Below, one piece after another: positions 34,605 to 43,568 of a stretch of 64,000 bases of DNA. How positions within the stretch are numbered: position 1 is the first letter of the stretch; every line of letters begins with the position of its first letter. Source of the DNA: JAPUEK01 sp963815355 (GTDB lineage: Bacteria > Pseudomonadota > Alphaproteobacteria > Rhodobacterales > Rhodobacteraceae); assembly GCA_963815355.1 (NCBI GenBank), contig CAWFGJ010000009.1, positions 32,068-96,067 of the forward strand, given 5' to 3'. A program made the translations under genes and the position numbers. The notes below the pieces were generated by a model, which worked only from the letters and a program-made list of their open reading frames with translations, was not told the origin of the DNA and did no database searches.

Positions 34605-36113
34605 ATGACCCTTTTCCCCACCTTTGATGCGTTTGAAAAGGGTTGGGCCGAAGGCCGCAATCAAGTGGTTTACGCCCGGTTGGCGGCGGACCTCGACACG
34701 CCGGTATCGGTCATGCTGAAACTGGCTGAGGCGCGACCGGATACCTTCATGCTGGAATCTGTAACCGGCGGAGAAGTGCGGGGGCGCTATTCGGTTGTGG
34801 GGATGAAACCTGATCTGATCTGGCAATGCCACGGCGAGAAAAGCCGAATAAACCGGCAAGCCCGGTTCGATGGGCAGGCCTTCGCTGACTTGGCGGGTCA
34901 ACCACTGGACACGCTCCGCGCACTTATCTCGGAAAGCCGTATTGACCTGCCCGATGGTCTGCCGGCGATTGCGGCCGGACTCTTTGGCTATCTTGGCTAC
35001 GATATGATCCGGTTGGTTGAGCATTTGCCCAATGTGAACCCTGATCCGCTTGGCCTGCCAGATGCTGTCCTCATGCGCCCTTCGGTGGTGGCTGTTTTGG
35101 ACGGGGTAAAGGGCGAAGTAACCGTGGTGGCCCCCGCTTGGCACGGTTCGGGACTTTCGGCGCGAGCAGCCTTTGCGCAAGCGGCCGAGCGGGTCATGGA
35201 TGCCTTGCGCGACTTGGAGCGCGCCCCGGCAACGGGCCGCGATCTGGGCGAAGTCACCGGCGTTGGCGAACCAGTCTCCAACTTCACCCATGACGGCTAC
35301 AAAGCAGCCGTCGAAAAGGCAAAAGACTATATCCGCGCGGGCGATATCTTTCAGGTGGTTCCAAGCCAACGTTGGGCGCAGAGGTTTGAATTGCCGCCCT
35401 TTGCGCTTTATCGGTCGTTGCGGCGAACCAACCCGTCGCCGTTCCTGTTCTTTTTCAATTTCGGCGGGTTTCAGGTAATCGGCGCGAGTCCAGAAATCCT
35501 TGTTCGGCTCCGGGACGGCGAGGTCACGGTCCGCCCGATCGCGGGCACCCGCAAGCGTGGCGAAACTCCGGAAGAAGACAAGGCATTGGAACTGGAGCTT
35601 TTGGCCGATCAAAAAGAGCTTGCCGAACATCTGATGTTGCTGGATTTGGGTCGAAATGACGTGGGACGGGTCGCAAAAGTTGGGACCGTGCGTCCGACTG
35701 AGAAGTTCATAATTGAGCGTTATTCCCATGTGATGCACATCGTCTCTAACGTGGTCGGCGAGATCGCCGAGGGGGAAGACGCATTGTCGGCCCTGTTGGC
35801 AGGGCTGCCGGCGGGCACCGTCTCGGGCGCCCCAAAAGTGCGTGCAATGGAAATCATTGACGAATTGGAGCCGGAAAAGCGGGGAGTGTACGGCGGCGGC
35901 GTCGGTTACTTTGCAGCCAACGGAGAAATGGATTTCTGTATTGCGCTGCGAACTGCGGTCTTGAAAGGCGAAACGTTGTACATTCAGGCCGGGGGCGGCG
36001 TGGTCTATGACAGTGACCCTGAATCAGAATATCAAGAGACGGTCAACAAATCGCATGCGTTGCGGCGTGCAGCGGCGGACGCGGGCCTTTTCGCGCGCCG
36101 TGGTAATACCTGA
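34605..36113 (+). CDS. trpE: Anthranilate synthase component I
   Basis: 502 aa. It converts chorismate and ammonia (from TrpG glutaminase) to anthranilate. The N-terminal tryptophan-binding lobe has MLESVTGGEVRGRYSVVG. The chorismate-binding domain has FNFGGFQVIGASPEILVRL, RPIAGTRKRGETPEED, LLDLGRNDVGRVAKVG and the C-terminal IQAGGGVVYDSDPESEYQETVNK. No leader peptide or attenuator is visible; only 12 bases separate it from ppiD. Its partner trpG lies 14 kb away beyond the island. Confidence 0.96.
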   Translation: MTLFPTFDAFEKGWAEGRNQVVYARLAADLDTPVSVMLKLAEARPDTFMLESVTGGEVRGRYSVVGMKPDLIWQCHGEKSRINRQARFDGQAFADLAGQPLDTLRALISESRIDLPDGLPAIAAGLFGYLGYDMIRLVEHLPNVNPDPLGLPDAVLMRPSVVAVLDGVKGEVTVVAPAWHGSGLSARAAFAQAAERVMDALRDLERAPATGRDLGEVTGVGEPVSNFTHDGYKAAVEKAKDYIRAGDIFQVVPSQRWAQRFELPPFALYRSLRRTNPSPFLFFFNFGGFQVIGASPEILVRLRDGEVTVRPIAGTRKRGETPEEDKALELELLADQKELAEHLMLLDLGRNDVGRVAKVGTVRPTEKFIIERYSHVMHIVSNVVGEIAEGEDALSALLAGLPAGTVSGAPKVRAMEIIDELEPEKRGVYGGGVGYFAANGEMDFCIALRTAVLKGETLYIQAGGGVVYDSDPESEYQETVNKSHALRRAAADAGLFARRGNT

Positions 36114-36189
36114 CGCACGTCCAAACTGAACGGTTGGGCGGCGCTCCTTGCGAACGCGCGCCCAGCATGGTTGCCCCAGTTCTTGAACG

Positions 36190-37737
36190 TCACTCAACCC
36201 GCAACACGGCTGTGGCAGGGGCGAGGGCGACGGAAGAGGCGCGGCCTTCGACTGTCCACTCAAGGATTGCGGCTACGGTTTCCAGTCGGACTGTCCCGAT
36301 GACCAAGACGCGCCCATCCTGAGCTGCCTTGAACGCCGCTCGGTCTAGATAGCGGCGGATCACAGCCGCCTCTTCGTCTTCGGCATCTAAATTCCGGAAG
36401 ATGACAGCGGCGGCTACATCTTCGCGGCGGGCGACCTGATCAGCCGCGTTGAGACCCCTATCAAAGGTAATGAGCCCCCTGCCCTCCGCTTTCAGGATCG
36501 GCACAACCTGCGTGGCAAGTGGGCGATCGTCCTGAAATCCACCTTGCGAGAGGTCGATGACGGCGACTGTTTCCGGCAGCACGTTTGCGTTGCTTTGAAA
36601 GGTTTGCTCCAAATCGCTGGCCGTCGCGCCTTCGGGAATGCCCGTAGCCAGCATGACGACTTCCTTCCCGGCAGCGCGGTAGGTCGCCGCCGCCTCGGCG
36701 GCGTTGGCAGCCTGTGGGTCCAACACAAAGGTCACTGGAAACGGAAGTGCCGCCAACTTTACGCGATCAATATCTGCCGTGCCGGGATCTACCAACAAGA
36801 TCGCAAAGGTTGGTTTTCCGCCGGGATTGTCGAATTTGGCCGCGAAGCGCGCAATTGGGCGAAGATCAACAGGCACGACGTCAGTCGCGGCGGCGGGAGC
36901 GTCGCCAATTGAAGGTAGGCGGCTGCCCTCGCCGAGTTTCAGCGCCGGATCGGGCGCAAGTCTTTGCCCACCGTCGGGAACAATCAACGAGGGTTTGGGT
37001 GCTATTGGTTGGGGCTCTATCGCTTTGGACTCCAGCGGTTGGTCGGGCAAAATCTGCGGCAACGGCGCGGTGTCCGGCACGATTTCCGCCGGAAGCGGTG
37101 GTTCGGCCATTGGGGCTGCAGGCACAAGCAAGGTGTCATTGGGCGCTTGCTTGGGCGGAAGTTCGGCTATCTGAGGGAGCGGCTCTGCGGGCGCATCCAT
37201 TGACACGGGCCCGACCTCAGGTGCGGGCGCGGGTTGCGTCTCTGATCCGGGCGGGAGGGGTGGGGCGATAGAAACCTCGCTGTTTGATGCTATTGGTGCC
37301 GGAAGATTGGCGGTCAGGCCCGCGGGTGCGGGCGGCACAGTCGAGGCAGGGGCCGCATCAGACGCTGCCGCAACCGATGCTTCGGCCGATTGCGGCAATA
37401 CCGGAGCGTCGCTTGACGCGCCGGGCAATACCGGAGCGGGATCAGCGGCGGCCAACTGCGTCTGAGGTGCCACAGTCGTCGGCGGGGTCGGGACGGGATC
37501 GGCTTCAACAACCGGGGCAGCCGGGGCGGCAATTTGCGGCGCCGGTTCCGCTAAGGGCTGTTGTTCCGTAATTGTCGCGCTTTCGCCTTCGGTTTCAGCA
37601 ATCGATGCGGTTTGCTCAGCGATTTCAGCGGCGGGGCTGGCGGTAGGTGGCAAGGTCGACACCTGAGAGATCACCCCAAGTCCGACTGACGCAACAACGC
37701 CCCCCCACAACACCCCAGCAACGAAATCCCGGACCAC
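36190..37737 (-). CDS. Divergent polysaccharide deacetylase family protein
   Basis: 515 aa. One membrane helix at the N-terminus (about 5-25, VAGVLWGGVVASVGLGVISQV) is followed by ~250 residues rich in Pro, Ala and Glu. The C-terminal domain (about 290-500) matches the YibQ-like divergent polysaccharide deacetylases: KPTFAILLVDPG, KLAALPFPVTFVLDP, and AVIDLSQGGFQDDRPLATQVV. The Pro-rich part probably spans the periplasm. It is convergent with trpE. Enzyme activity of this family is not established. Confidence 0.87.
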   Translation of the reverse strand: MVRDFVAGVLWGGVVASVGLGVISQVSTLPPTASPAAEIAEQTASIAETEGESATITEQQPLAEPAPQIAAPAAPVVEADPVPTPPTTVAPQTQLAAADPAPVLPGASSDAPVLPQSAEASVAAASDAAPASTVPPAPAGLTANLPAPIASNSEVSIAPPLPPGSETQPAPAPEVGPVSMDAPAEPLPQIAELPPKQAPNDTLLVPAAPMAEPPLPAEIVPDTAPLPQILPDQPLESKAIEPQPIAPKPSLIVPDGGQRLAPDPALKLGEGSRLPSIGDAPAAATDVVPVDLRPIARFAAKFDNPGGKPTFAILLVDPGTADIDRVKLAALPFPVTFVLDPQAANAAEAAATYRAAGKEVVMLATGIPEGATASDLEQTFQSNANVLPETVAVIDLSQGGFQDDRPLATQVVPILKAEGRGLITFDRGLNAADQVARREDVAAAVIFRNLDAEDEEAAVIRRYLDRAAFKAAQDGRVLVIGTVRLETVAAILEWTVEGRASSVALAPATAVLRVE

Positions 37738-37968
37738 GCTTCCGCCTCCCCGATGCGCGACATTCCGCGCGTGTTGGTTTGCGCACGAACGGCGCTATTT
37801 GTCCGCTTCTGTATAGCCCGTCAGAAAGTCCGCTTCATCCCCTTTCCGCCCGAATGCCGCAAGTTGCTGCATTCGTGGCAAAGGAGCGCCTAGACGAGCC
37901 GTGACAGCCTCAATTTTCGTCATTTGCAGGCCGAAGCTGCCCGCGGCGCGAGCCACGGCCTTTGGGGG

Positions 37969-38634
37969 TCAGGCCAGATTGCTCATCCGCTGTCGGATTG
38001 TCTGGGCGGTTTTGTTGTAATGTTCGGCCAAAAGCCGCACCGCTGCATCCGCATCCCGCGCCAATGCAGCGTCCGCGAGTGCGCTGTGTTCAGCCTGTAT
38101 ATTCCGCCCTGCCTGCCCTGAAAGCTTTGACTCAACGAGGATCGGGATACGATACCGCTCCGTCGCGGCATAAAGGCGCTCAAAGAATTCCATGCGCCAG
38201 GCAGACCCGCAGGCAGACAGCAGCGCACGATGAAAGGCGTAGTGGCGGGATTCGAGCTCCCAGACATCAACCGAACCCGCAACCGAACGGTCCGCCTGTA
38301 ACCGTAAGGCATAGAGCGCCGCGACGATCGCGGAAGACCAGTCATCATCGCCATTCCGGATCGCCAGCCGCAGCGCATCACTTTCAATGACAATCCTAGT
38401 ATCGACGGCATCTTGCATTTCGACGACGGAAAGAGACGCGACTTTGAAGCCGCGCAAGGCCTCTGCCGTGACCATTCGTTCGACCCGAAGCCGGCTTAGC
38501 GCTTCACGAAGCGGGGAAAAACCCATGCCATAGCGTTCGCTAAGGTCAGCCATGCGAAGTGGCTGCCCCGCCGCCAAGACGCCTTGGATGATATCGAGGC
38601 GGATCGCAAAATAGGCCTTTTCCGAAAGCGTCAT
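37969..38634 (-). CDS. GntR-family (FCD) transcriptional regulator of the catabolic island
   Basis: 221 aa. A winged helix (about 3-65) has IIQGVLAAGQPLRMADLSERYGMGFSPLREALSRLRVERMV. An FCD ligand-binding helical domain follows, with metal-type residues in ESRHYAFHRALLSACGS and AEHSALADAALARDADAAVRLLAEHYN. Such regulators usually repress an adjacent catabolic operon and release DNA on binding an acid or intermediate. It is divergent from operon A, and the palindrome ATTTTCGAAAAT lies between. ATG at 38634 is preferred to the upstream TTG. Confidence 0.9.
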   Translation of the reverse strand: MTLSEKAYFAIRLDIIQGVLAAGQPLRMADLSERYGMGFSPLREALSRLRVERMVTAEALRGFKVASLSVVEMQDAVDTRIVIESDALRLAIRNGDDDWSSAIVAALYALRLQADRSVAGSVDVWELESRHYAFHRALLSACGSAWRMEFFERLYAATERYRIPILVESKLSGQAGRNIQAEHSALADAALARDADAAVRLLAEHYNKTAQTIRQRMSNLA

Positions 38635-38693
38635 GCGGCTACATTCTCCTTTCAAAAACTATGTCCTGCCGTTCCTGACAAGGCAATTCCAAT

Positions 38694-38705
38694 ATTTTCG
38701 AAAAT
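38694..38705. promoter_or_regulatory. Palindromic operator candidate, site 1 (ATTTTCGAAAAT)
   Basis: A perfect 12-base palindrome in the GntR-operon A divergent gap, 58 bases before the bicupin start. A partly matching TTTCGAATATTTT lies just downstream at about 38716-38728. The 10-base core TTTTCGAAAA recurs before operon B at 42403-42412. Confidence 0.65.
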
Positions 38706-38762
38706 CTGCCTTGCTTTCGAATATTTTGGCCTTCATGTTTGAACAGTCAAAGGAGCCTGATC

Positions 38763-39884
38763 ATGTCCAAGGTCCATGAAAACCACCGCGAAGATGCCGT
38801 CGGTCGCGCCAATGTCGAAGATACTCCGGAACTGCTGGCCTATTATGACGACTTGAGCAAATTCGAGGCCGGTGCGCTTTGGACCGTGGCCAACAAGATC
38901 GAACCTTGGCAGCCAAAATCGCAATCGGTTCCTGTGGTTTGGCGATACAAGGATCTGCGCAGCCACGTGCTGCGGTCGGTCGATCTGGTCACGCCGGAAA
39001 AAGCGGGACGGCGGGTGATCTACCTCAACAATCCGGGCCGTACCGACGTCCATGCAGCCGTCGGCTGGCTTTACGCGGGGCTACAGGTGATGAACCCGGG
39101 CGAGAAAGCTGGCGCACATCGCCATTCTGCCTCGGCCGTGCGGTTTATCATGGAGGGCACCGGCGCCTATACCGTCGTGGATGGACACAAGATGACGCTT
39201 GGCCGCAACGATTTCGTTCTGACACCGAACGGAACGTGGCACGAGCACGCGGTGGCCTCGGATGGGACGCCATGTATCTGGCAAGACGGGCTCGACATAC
39301 CTTTTGTCAACGCGATGGAAGCCAACTTTTACGAAGTGCACCCCAATGGGACCGAACCGGTGGCCCACCCCGTCGATGATGTGACCAAGACCTGGGGTAA
39401 CCCGGGCCTCACTCCCAGTGCAGTGCCATGGAGCAAGCCTTATAGCCCGATGTACAAATACGAGTGGGCCGCGACCTACAGCGCCCTGCTGAATTATGCG
39501 GCGGTTTCAGACGGATCGCCATTTGACGGGATATTGCTGGACTACGTAAACCCAGTGACCAACGGCCCGGTAATGCCAACAATGGGCGCGTCCATGCAGA
39601 TGCTCCGTGCAGGCGAGCACACCCTAGCGCATCGCCATACCGGCAGCTTTCTGTACCATTGCGCCAAAGGTGCAGGGCATTCCATCATAAACGGAAAGCG
39701 GTACGACTGGGCAGAGCGCGACATTTTCTGCGTCCCGTCATGGGCTTGGCATGAGCATGTGAACGGTTCAGCCTCAGAAGATGCTGTCTTGTTTTGCTTG
39801 TCGGACCTCCCGGTCATGCGCGCGCTTGGCCTTTATCGCGAAGAGGCTTTTGCCGAAAATGCTGGCTACCAGCCGCTGAAATAA
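38763..39884 (+). CDS. Gentisate 1,2-dioxygenase-like bicupin
   Basis: 373 aa, two cupin domains. The N-terminal site has AGAHRHSASAVRFIMEGTGAY and NGTWHEHA, matching the HxH and His iron ligands of gentisate and related dioxygenases. The C-terminal cupin also keeps ligands, AHRHTGSFLYHC and WAWHEHVNG. It probably cleaves a hydroxylated aromatic or heteroaromatic acid with O2. First gene of operon A; AAAGGAG precedes ATG at 38763. A FAH-family hydrolase follows 9 bases later, the usual next step after gentisate-type cleavage. Confidence 0.87.
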   Translation: MSKVHENHREDAVGRANVEDTPELLAYYDDLSKFEAGALWTVANKIEPWQPKSQSVPVVWRYKDLRSHVLRSVDLVTPEKAGRRVIYLNNPGRTDVHAAVGWLYAGLQVMNPGEKAGAHRHSASAVRFIMEGTGAYTVVDGHKMTLGRNDFVLTPNGTWHEHAVASDGTPCIWQDGLDIPFVNAMEANFYEVHPNGTEPVAHPVDDVTKTWGNPGLTPSAVPWSKPYSPMYKYEWAATYSALLNYAAVSDGSPFDGILLDYVNPVTNGPVMPTMGASMQMLRAGEHTLAHRHTGSFLYHCAKGAGHSIINGKRYDWAERDIFCVPSWAWHEHVNGSASEDAVLFCLSDLPVMRALGLYREEAFAENAGYQPLK

Positions 39885-39893
39885 GGACCAATC

Positions 39894-40814
39894 ATGAAAC
39901 TTGTTACCTTTCGCGCTTCGGTTGAGGGCGCAGCCCGTCTGGGCGTGTTGCACGGCGATCTTGTCGTTGATGTCGAAGCTTTGGGCGACGCATTTGGACA
40001 GGTCATGCCCGCCAGCATGTTAGGGTTGATCGACGCCGGGCGGCCGGGCCTGGCCGCGCTTGCCATACTGCTGGAAGAAGCGGGCGACATCCCTCCCATC
40101 GGTACAGCAACCGCACTTGCCAACGTCACGCTGCTGGCGCCCATTCCACGACCGCGGAAGAATATCTTCGGTATCGGTCTGAACTATCTGGACCACGTCG
40201 CAGAAAGCGCCGTAGCTCTGGACACTGACGCCGCCTTGCCAAAACAGCCCGTGATCTTCTCAAAACCGCCGACTGCAGTCATCGGCCCGGACGCACCGAT
40301 TGCGCACAACAGAAAGCTGACCCAGCAACTGGACTGGGAGGTCGAACTCGCGGTGATCATTGGTACGACTGCGCGGCGTATCAATCGTGAGCGCGCCCTG
40401 GACCATGTCTTTGGCTATTCAGTGATGATCGATGTTTCCGCCCGTGATTGCCGCAGAGCCGGTCAGTGGATTTACTCCAAAGGGCAAGACACGTTTGCCC
40501 CCTTCGGACCCTGCATCGTGACGGCAGACGAAATACCAAACCCGCAATCGCTTGAACTTTGGCTGACCGTCAACGGGGTAGAAAAGCAGCGATCGAACAC
40601 ATCGCACATGCTGTTCAAAGTGGCTGAATTGATTACTGACATCTGTCAGGCCATCACGCTTGAACCGGGCGACATCATCGCCTCTGGCACCCCCGCCGGT
40701 GTTGGAGCAGGCATGAAACCGCAGGAATGGCTGTGGCCCGGTGATGTTGTTGTGGCTACGGTTGAGGGAATTGGCACGCTGCGCCATAGCATTGTCGACG
40801 TGACCCCGGAGTAA
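39894..40814 (+). CDS. Fumarylacetoacetate hydrolase-family protein
   Basis: 306 aa. The C-terminal FAH domain (about 85-300) shows the start motif NIFGIGLNYLDHVAES, then FSKPPTAVIGPDAPI, metal-binding acids in LDWEVELAVIIG, GYSVMIDVSARD and the late PGDIIASGTPAGVGAG. In gentisate-type pathways this family hydrolyses maleylpyruvate or fumarylpyruvate; others act on acylpyruvates or as hydratases. Placed between the bicupin and the nitrilase in operon A. No maleylpyruvate isomerase is present. Confidence 0.88.
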   Translation: MKLVTFRASVEGAARLGVLHGDLVVDVEALGDAFGQVMPASMLGLIDAGRPGLAALAILLEEAGDIPPIGTATALANVTLLAPIPRPRKNIFGIGLNYLDHVAESAVALDTDAALPKQPVIFSKPPTAVIGPDAPIAHNRKLTQQLDWEVELAVIIGTTARRINRERALDHVFGYSVMIDVSARDCRRAGQWIYSKGQDTFAPFGPCIVTADEIPNPQSLELWLTVNGVEKQRSNTSHMLFKVAELITDICQAITLEPGDIIASGTPAGVGAGMKPQEWLWPGDVVVATVEGIGTLRHSIVDVTPE

Positions 40815-40818
40815 CCTG

Positions 40819-41742
40819 ATGACTTTCACCGCCGCTGTCGTCCAAATGGCGTCAAACCCGAATGACTCGCTTGCGACCGCAAAACTTGCGGCGGCACGTC
40901 TACGAGAGGCCGCTGCAAAAGGAGCGCGGCTTGTGGTATTTCCCGAGGCCTTGATTGGTGGCTATCCCAAGGGCGCCAGTTTTGGCGCCCCGATCGGGAT
41001 GCGCAAACCCGAGGGGCGAGCTGCTTTCGCGCGCTATCACGCCGCGGCAATAGATCTTGATGGACCGGAAGTGGGCCATCTTGCCGAAGCCGCGTCAGAA
41101 ACCGGGGCGTTTGCGGTTGTCGGCGTAATCGAACGTGACGGTGCGACCGTCTACTGCACCGCGCTTTACTTTGACTCCAGCAGGGGGCTGGTCGGCAAGC
41201 ATCGCAAGCTTATGCCCACGGCGGCAGAGCGGCTTATCTGGGGCTTTGGCGACGGCTCAACCTTGCCCGTGTTCCAAACTGATTTTGGCACCATCGGCGC
41301 TGTAATTTGCTGGGAAAACTACATGCCCGCCCTGCGCATGCACATGTATCACCAAGGGGTCAGCCTGTATTGTGCGCCGACTGCGGATGACAGAGACACG
41401 TGGCTTCCAACCATGCAGCACATCGCGATGGAGGGGCGGACCTTTGTGCTGACTGCTTGCCAGTATATCACCCGCGCCGCTTACGGGCCCGACCATGAAA
41501 GCGCACTTGGCGATGCCCCGGAGACAGTGATGATGCGGGGTGGTTCGGCGATCGTGGGACCTTTGGGCACAGTTTTGGCCGGGCCGGATTTTACCGGCGA
41601 AACGATCCTGTATGCGCAGATCGACGCCTCTGAAATCCTTCGGGCCAAGTATGATTTTGACGTGACTGGCCACTATGCGCGCCCTGATATCTTTCAGTTG
41701 ACGGTCGATACCAAAGCCAAAAAGGCTGTGAGTGAAATCTGA
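40819..41742 (+). CDS. Nitrilase-family carbon-nitrogen hydrolase
   Basis: 307 aa. The catalytic triad is visible as E43 (VVFPEALIGGYPKG), K130 (GKHRKLMP) and C164 (GAVICWENYMP). The GGYPKG and AERLIWGFGDGS segments resemble true nitrilases and cyanide hydratases more than amidases. It would release ammonia from a nitrile or possibly an amide. The start is 4 bases after the FAH gene and its last base is the first base of the flavin-reductase ATG, so operon A is tightly packed. Confidence 0.9.
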   Translation: MTFTAAVVQMASNPNDSLATAKLAAARLREAAAKGARLVVFPEALIGGYPKGASFGAPIGMRKPEGRAAFARYHAAAIDLDGPEVGHLAEAASETGAFAVVGVIERDGATVYCTALYFDSSRGLVGKHRKLMPTAAERLIWGFGDGSTLPVFQTDFGTIGAVICWENYMPALRMHMYHQGVSLYCAPTADDRDTWLPTMQHIAMEGRTFVLTACQYITRAAYGPDHESALGDAPETVMMRGGSAIVGPLGTVLAGPDFTGETILYAQIDASEILRAKYDFDVTGHYARPDIFQLTVDTKAKKAVSEI

Positions 41743-42368
41743 TGCGCTGGGACTTGGATCGAGTGGAAGCCGCGATTGCATACAAGCTCTTGGCTGCAAC
41801 CGTGATGCCGCGACCAATCGCTTGGGTGGTCACGCAGGATGCCGATGGCCTCGTCAATGCCGCGCCCTATTCGTTCTTTAACGTCATGGGGTCTGCCCCC
41901 CCGACTGTTGCGATTGGAATCCTTGCAGGTGACAGCCGTGGGCTGAAGGACAGTGCACGCAACATCCTCGACATGGGAGAATTCGTGATCAATCTAGTTC
42001 CTGAGCGCTTGGTTGAGGCGATGAATATTACCGCCATTGACGCACCTCGCGGGGTGAACGAACTTAGTTTGGCCGGGCTTGCCACGACCCCATCGGTCCA
42101 CATCACCCCCCCCAGGATCACCGAAAGCCCTGTAGCTTTCGAATGCAAAACCCACACATGCGTTGAAACAGGTCCAGGACAACACGTTGTGATAGGCCAG
42201 GTACTCGCAGTGCACATTGCGGACCAATTTGTCCTGAATGCCGACCGGGCACATATCGACACACCAGCACTGGACCTTGTCGCTCGGTCCTTTGGCTCGG
42301 ACTATGTTCGCAGCCATGATACCTTTCAGCTTACCCGACCGAAGTGGGCGGATTGGGCTGAGAAATAG
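41742..42368 (+). CDS. Flavin reductase-like domain protein, copy A
   Basis: 208 aa, FMN-binding split-barrel. Motifs: TVMPRPIAWVVTQDADGLVNAAPYSFFNVMG, PPTVAIGI, and DTARN-like KDSARNILDMGEFVINLV. It resembles the DIM6/NTAB group. Such proteins supply reduced flavin to a partner monooxygenase or bind FMN. A possible partner is the acyl-CoA-dehydrogenase-like flavoprotein at 43569. It overlaps the nitrilase gene by one base and ends operon A. Confidence 0.88.
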   Translation: MRWDLDRVEAAIAYKLLAATVMPRPIAWVVTQDADGLVNAAPYSFFNVMGSAPPTVAIGILAGDSRGLKDSARNILDMGEFVINLVPERLVEAMNITAIDAPRGVNELSLAGLATTPSVHITPPRITESPVAFECKTHTCVETGPGQHVVIGQVLAVHIADQFVLNADRAHIDTPALDLVARSFGSDYVRSHDTFQLTRPKWADWAEK

Positions 42369-42400
42369 CGCCGTCGGGCCATTCCTTCCGATAACACCAA

Positions 42401-42414
42401 GATTTTCGAAAATC
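42401..42414. promoter_or_regulatory. Palindromic operator candidate, site 2 (GATTTTCGAAAATC)
   Basis: A perfect 14-base palindrome in the 131-base gap before operon B, sharing TTTTCGAAAA with site 1. A TTGACA sequence at 42418-42423 follows immediately and may be a -35 box, so a bound regulator would block RNA polymerase. Confidence 0.65.
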
Positions 42415-42499
42415 CAATTGACAAACTCACGCCCGCCCTAAAGACTTAACTAACAAGTAAAGATTTCGCGCAAAGGCGAATCGATCTGGGGGGCGCATT

Positions 42500-43549
42500 T
42501 TGCAAGAACGTATCGAAGGCAAGTGGCTGGCGTCGTTTCGGCGCGTGCTAACGCTGAATGGCATTGAGAAAGGTACGCAGGTCGCCTTGGTGTCCGAGAC
42601 CCAATCTCGCCCCGTTCTGGTGCATCTGGCAGAGCTGGCGCTTTATGATCTGGGCGCTGAATTTTGTATGATCCAGATGCCAACTCCCCCGCAAACCGCG
42701 CCGGTGCCCGTAAAGTCCACGGGCACAAGCTGGGCCCTGCAAGGCAACCGGGCCGTTATCGAAGCACTAAAACGGGTGGATGTGATCGTCGATTGCACGG
42801 TTGAAGGCATGATCCACGCCCCCGAGTGGCCCGAAATTGAAGACGCGGGGCGCGCACGGCTTCTAGTGATTACGAACGAACATCCCGAGATTTTGGAGAG
42901 AACCGAACCCAAAGCAGAAGATGCCGCTCGCCTCGAGATCGGCATCCAGATGTTGCGCGACGCTTCAGAAATGCGGGTGACTTCTGCCATTGGTACGGAC
43001 CTTTCCATCGATTTGCGCGACGCACCCTGCGGCGGGACGGCGGGCTTTGGCACGAAACCCGGGGCGGTTGCGCATTGGCCGGGCGGCCTGTGTCTCGCAT
43101 TCCCCGGCAAAAACGCCGTCAATGGCCGGATCGTCATGGGCGTTGGTGATATGAACCTGACGTTCAAAACATTTCTCACGAGCCAAATCGATTTCACGGT
43201 CGAGAGCGACTTTGTCACTTCGATCAAGGGCGACGGAATCGATGCCCTACATCTTCGCGAGTATATGGACGCCTGGGGTGACAAAAACGCCTTTGGAATG
43301 AGCCATGTCGGCTGGGGTATGAACCCGGCTGCCAAATGGGTTTCGGCAGCAATGTACGACAAGCATGACATGCAGGCGGTTGAGTTCCGTGCGGTAGCCG
43401 GGTCGTTCCTGTGGTCAACCGGCGCAAACCAATATGCCGGGCGCTATACGCTTGGCCATTTCGATTTGCCGATGCGCAATTGCACCATCGCTCTGGACGG
43501 TCGCGTGGTCGTCAAAGAGGGCGTGTTGCAGGGCGAACTGGCCTCTTAA
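42500..43549 (+). CDS. 2,5-dihydroxypyridine 5,6-dioxygenase-like (NicX-family) protein
   Basis: 349 aa. The C-terminal half follows NicX of Pseudomonas putida closely: FGMSHVGWGMNPAAKW, FLWSTGAN and GHFDLPMRNCTIALDG. H269, H320 and D322 fall where NicX has its iron ligands (H265, H318, D320 as I recall). NicX opens the 2,5-dihydroxypyridine ring to N-formylmaleamate. The N-terminal half differs more, so the substrate may differ. Start is TTG at 42500 after GGGGGG; the next Met is at residue 57. First gene of operon B. Confidence 0.78.
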   Translation: MQERIEGKWLASFRRVLTLNGIEKGTQVALVSETQSRPVLVHLAELALYDLGAEFCMIQMPTPPQTAPVPVKSTGTSWALQGNRAVIEALKRVDVIVDCTVEGMIHAPEWPEIEDAGRARLLVITNEHPEILERTEPKAEDAARLEIGIQMLRDASEMRVTSAIGTDLSIDLRDAPCGGTAGFGTKPGAVAHWPGGLCLAFPGKNAVNGRIVMGVGDMNLTFKTFLTSQIDFTVESDFVTSIKGDGIDALHLREYMDAWGDKNAFGMSHVGWGMNPAAKWVSAAMYDKHDMQAVEFRAVAGSFLWSTGANQYAGRYTLGHFDLPMRNCTIALDGRVVVKEGVLQGELAS

Positions 43550-43568
43550 ATCCACGAAAGGACCGAAC

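Noticed and set aside
34449..35738. 429-codon minus-strand frame over trpE
   Set aside because: trpE motifs are complete on the plus strand; the opposite frame has none.
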